Source of the DNA: Streptoverticillium olivoreticuli subsp. olivoreticuli
GTDB taxonomy: Bacteria > Actinomycetota > Actinomycetes > Streptomycetales > Streptomycetaceae
Assembly (NCBI RefSeq): GCF_003391135.1
Contig: NZ_CP031455.1
Span: forward strand, 1,178,001 to 1,242,000
Reading direction: 5' to 3'
DNA: 64,000 nucleotides
Shown here: positions 61,415 to 64,000 of the stretch, one piece after another
Numbering within the stretch: position 1 is the stretch's first letter
Layout of the letters: each line of letters begins with the position of its first letter
The notes under the pieces: generated by a model
What the model was told of the DNA's origin: nothing
What the model saw: only the letters and a program-made list of their open reading frames with translations
Databases searched by the model: none
Program-made: the position numbers and the translations under genes

Positions 61415-61534
61415 CCGTCGGCCGCTACGGGCAGTTGGCGTTTTCATCCCTCGCGTGACGCCGGGTGGCCGGTCCGTGATGTTGGTGGTTGACAGACGGA
61501 GCGGAAACGTCCAGTCTCATCAGCTGAACAGCCC

Positions 61535-61550
61535 GTAATAACAAGATTAC
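61535..61550. promoter_or_regulatory. Inverted repeat upstream of the split-barrel gene
   Basis: GTAAT and ATTAC around 6 bases, in an unusually A/T-rich 60-base patch, about 150 bases before the FMN-binding gene. TetR-operator-like. Confidence 0.45.
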
Positions 61551-61559
61551 TGGCAGTAA

Positions 61560-61575
61560 ATGCCTCAACAGGCAT
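61560..61575 (+). terminator. Small hairpin with T-run
   Basis: ATGCCT-CAAC-AGGCAT followed by GTTTTATA. It may end the exporter transcript; the stem is short. Confidence 0.45.
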
Positions 61576-61700
61576 GTTTTATAGGGTATTTCGCCCATCG
61601 GATCGGTCGGATCACGGTCACGTCGCACGGGTCCGGCCCCGGAGATCTCCACCGCGTACAGCGCCACCGAGAAGCACCACCGAGACAGGGAGACCGACTC

Positions 61701-62171
61701 ATGCTGCCCACCATGCCGCACGACGAACGTGAACGCTTCCTCGCCGACCTGCACGTCGGCGTTCTGGGCGTCACCGACACCCGAGGCAGCCGCGCGCCCC
61801 TGCTCGTGCCGGTCTGGTACCACTACGAGCCCGGCGGGGAGGTCGTCGTGCAGACCGGCCGGGAGACGATCAAGGCCCAGCTGCTGCGCGCGGCGGGCCG
61901 GTTCAGCCTGTGCGTGCAGGACGAGAACCGGCCGTACCGGTACGTCAGCGTGGAGGGCCCCGTCACCTCGGTCACCGACCCGGTGGACCCGGTCCTGCGC
62001 GAGGCCATGGCCCGCCGCTATCTGGACCCCGAGGAAGCCCGGGCGTATCTGACGGCGACATCGGATCAGCTCAAGGACGACATCACTTTCCGCATGCGCC
62101 CGCAGCACTGGCGCACCGCGAACTTCGCCGCCTTCGCGGCCGAGTTCGCCGAGGACGGCAAGAGCGGCTGA
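61701..62171 (+). CDS. FMN/F420-binding split-barrel (pyridoxamine-phosphate-oxidase-like) protein
   Basis: 156 aa after AGGGAG. DERERFLADLHVGVLGVTDT, PLLVPVWYHYEPGGEVVVQT, GRFSLCVQDENRPYRYVSVE and a C-terminal helix fit the PNPOx-like split barrel. Such proteins bind FMN or F420 and reduce diverse compounds, or only bind cofactor. Lies 70 bases before the NRPS gene, so it may belong to the same unit, but nothing proves it. Confidence 0.87.
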   Translation: MLPTMPHDERERFLADLHVGVLGVTDTRGSRAPLLVPVWYHYEPGGEVVVQTGRETIKAQLLRAAGRFSLCVQDENRPYRYVSVEGPVTSVTDPVDPVLREAMARRYLDPEEARAYLTATSDQLKDDITFRMRPQHWRTANFAAFAAEFAEDGKSG

Positions 62172-62240
62172 CGCCCCGCACGACGCACGTCAGGCAATGG
62201 ATGACATGACATACCCCGCACCCGAAGCGAGCAGGAATTC

Positions 62241-64000
62241 ATGGCAGATATCGACGTTTTCGTCCGAACGGCTTCCGTTACCTCATCCGCCCCGTCCGTC
62301 CCAGCGGCTTCGTACGGCCCGGAGATACGCGACTACCCGCGGGACCACCGCGTTCCGGAGCTGTTCGAGGCGCAGGCCGCTGCCCGGCCGCGGGCGCTGG
62401 CGGCCCGGCACGGGGATCGCACGCTGACCTACGGGGAGTTGGGTGCCCGCTCGGACGCCCTCGCGGCGCGCCTGCTCGCGCGGGGCGTCGAGCCCGGTTC
62501 GCCGGTGGGCGTGTGCGGCAGCCGTTCCCTGGAGGCGTTGGTCGCCCTGCTGGGCATCCTCAAGGCCGGCTGCGCTTACGTACCGCTCGACGAGGACCTT
62601 CCGCCCGCCCGGCTGCGGGCCATGGCGGAGGACGCCGGGCTGCGCGCGGCCGTCGTCCTGCCGGGCAGCGCGGGCCGCGTGCGCGGGCTGAGCGTCCGCG
62701 TCGAGCTCGACGCCGTCGACGGCACCGCTCCCGCGGGCCCGGCCCCCGCCCGGGTCACGACCGCCGCTTCCGCCGCCGACTGCGCCTATGTGGTGTTCAC
62801 CTCCGGCTCGTCCGGCCGTCCCAAGCCGGTGGCGATCCCGCACCGCGGTGTGGTCCGCCTGGTGCTGTCCGACCGCGAGCTGCCCCCGCCCGGCCCCGGC
62901 GACGGCGTGCTGCACGCCTACGGCCTGTCCTCCGACGCCTCCACGATCGAGATCTGGGGCGCGCTGCTCACCGGCGCCTGCCTGGTACTCGCGGACCGCG
63001 AGGACCTGCTCTCGCCCACCGCGCTGGAGGAGCTGTTCCGGGCCCAGGGTGTGACGGTCGCCTACCTCACGACCAGCGTCTTCCACCTCGTGGCGCGGAC
63101 CCGTCCCGAGGCCCTGGCCCGGCTGCGCTTCGTCTCGGCCGGCGGGGAGGCGATGGACCCCCACCTCACGCGCGCCGTCCTGGCGGCGTGCCCCGGCACC
63201 ACGGTGGTCAACTTCTATGGCCCGACCGAGAATTCGGTGGTCTCCACCGCCCATGTGGTGCGCGCGCTGCCCGCCGACGCCACGCACGTCCCCATAGGCC
63301 GCCCCTTCGGCGCGTCCACCTGCCACGTCCTGCGCCCGGACGGCTCGCCCGCGGCGCCGGGCGAGGAAGGGGAGCTGTACGTCGGCGGGGACGGCCTGGC
63401 CCTGGGCTACCTCGGCGACCCGGGGCTGACCGCCGAACGGTTCGTCAGCCTGCCCGCGATCGAGCCGCACGGGCTGCTGTACCGGACCGGCGACCGCGTC
63501 GTACGGGGCGCCGACGGCCTGTTGGAGTACCGGGGTCGGCTCGACCACCAGGTGAAGCTGCGCGGCGCGCGCATAGAACTCGACGAGGTCGAGGCCCGCC
63601 TGCGGGCCCACCCCGAGGTCGGCGAGGCCGTCGTCCAGGTCGAGTCGGGGGCGCTGACCGCCTACGTCACCGCCGCCCGCCCCGGCGACGCCCTGCCGCT
63701 GCCCGACCTGCGCCAGTACTGCGCGGACTGGCTGCCGCCCCAGGCCGTACCGGCGCTCGTGGCCATGGAGCACCTACCGGTGACCAGCGGCGGCAAGGTC
63801 GACCGCGCCCGGCTGAAGGCCGCCGCCCCGCTCCCCGAAGAAGCGGACGAGACGAAGGTCGAGGGCCTGCTCGACGCGCTCACCGAGGTGTGGCAGCAGG
63901 TGTTGCGCGTGCGCCCCGCCCCGCAGGACGACTTCTTCCTCCTCGGCGGCGACTCCCTGCTCGCCTCGGAGGCCGTCACCCGCACCCTCGCGGTGCTCGG
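62241..64000 (+). CDS. NRPS adenylation-carrier protein (C-terminus off the window)
   Basis: At least 586 residues. It activates an amino (or hydroxy) acid with ATP and loads it on the phosphopantetheine arm. A-domain motifs in order: YVVFTSGSSGRPKPVAIPHR (A3), NFYGPTENSVVST (A5), YRTGDRV (A7), GRLDHQVKLRGARIELDEVE (A8), VTSGGKVDR (A10 Lys); then the carrier site DDFFLLGGDSLLASE with the phosphopantetheine Ser. No condensation domain precedes it, so it is a loading or stand-alone module. My manual pocket reading is D-A-I-Y-V-A-F-V-V-K, matching no code I remember. More biosynthetic genes should lie to the right. Confidence 0.92.
   Translation, partial: MADIDVFVRTASVTSSAPSVPAASYGPEIRDYPRDHRVPELFEAQAAARPRALAARHGDRTLTYGELGARSDALAARLLARGVEPGSPVGVCGSRSLEALVALLGILKAGCAYVPLDEDLPPARLRAMAEDAGLRAAVVLPGSAGRVRGLSVRVELDAVDGTAPAGPAPARVTTAASAADCAYVVFTSGSSGRPKPVAIPHRGVVRLVLSDRELPPPGPGDGVLHAYGLSSDASTIEIWGALLTGACLVLADREDLLSPTALEELFRAQGVTVAYLTTSVFHLVARTRPEALARLRFVSAGGEAMDPHLTRAVLAACPGTTVVNFYGPTENSVVSTAHVVRALPADATHVPIGRPFGASTCHVLRPDGSPAAPGEEGELYVGGDGLALGYLGDPGLTAERFVSLPAIEPHGLLYRTGDRVVRGADGLLEYRGRLDHQVKLRGARIELDEVEARLRAHPEVGEAVVQVESGALTAYVTAARPGDALPLPDLRQYCADWLPPQAVPALVAMEHLPVTSGGKVDRARLKAAAPLPEEADETKVEGLLDALTEVWQQVLRVRPAPQDDFFLLGGDSLLASEAVTRTLAVL

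Overview
High-GC DNA with almost exclusively G/C third codon positions, GTG/TTG starts, strong GGAGG ribosome sites, many secreted proteins and dense TetR/PadR/LysR/GNAT/MFS content points to a Streptomyces-like actinomycete. The mix of resistance genes, one-gene regulator/target pairs, decayed genes and an NRPS start resembles a chromosomal arm rather than the conserved core. I see no rRNA, tRNA, CRISPR array or intact insertion sequence.

0-11 kb: a partial secreted beta-propeller protein, a hexapeptide (Vat/CatB-type) acetyltransferase, secreted proteins, an arylamine N-acetyltransferase, a chimeric AraC/hydrolase remnant, an alkylsulfatase, and a two-gene operon joining a fused deoxyribosyltransferase-like/Ppx-GppA protein to UbiX. 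11-18.6 kb: NTF2-like protein, a proteasome-beta-like Ntn hydrolase, rifampicin monooxygenase (rox) with a rifamycin-associated-element-like palindrome, a SET protein, an SDR, a TetX-like monooxygenase with divergent TetR, and an IS630 transposase scar. 19-22.4 kb: an operon of three small secreted proteins, a truncated gamma-glutamyltranspeptidase and a secreted YVTN propeller.

22.6-30.7 kb: the least familiar part. A minus-strand three-gene operon (140-aa protein, membrane protein, 672-aa HExxH protein) faces away from a plus-strand operon with a tiny membrane protein and two membrane-anchored Mrr-like nucleases; then TetR/GNAT, a zinc-finger protein and a 48-aa Cys/His protein under a perfect 19-bp palindrome. 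30.7-43.6 kb: APC permease, GNAT, glutaminase with ankyrin repeats, an M4-type protease that has lost zinc ligands, alpha/beta hydrolase, TauD-type dioxygenase, carboxylesterase and an amidohydrolase/alcohol dehydrogenase chimera.

43.7-57.1 kb: two glyoxalase-fold genes, an N-truncated MFS gene, LysR with divergent MFS, a TmrB-like protein, RidA, a quinone reductase with divergent XRE regulator, a coiled-coil/winged-helix protein, a PadR-ABC-FtsX operon and a Pro/Ala-rich surface protein. 57.2-64 kb: a glycosyltransferase resembling rifampicin glycosyltransferases and a divergent phosphotransferase with an in-frame stop share a second copy of the rifamycin-type palindrome; then a DHA2 MFS pump, a flavin split-barrel protein and the start of an NRPS adenylation-carrier protein.

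Two themes stand out. First, drug inactivation or export: rox and the glycosyltransferase, 45 kb apart, carry matching palindromes and promoter geometry, which suggests one rifamycin-responsive regulon. Second, decay by deletion: at least six genes are chimeric, truncated, frameshifted or stopped.
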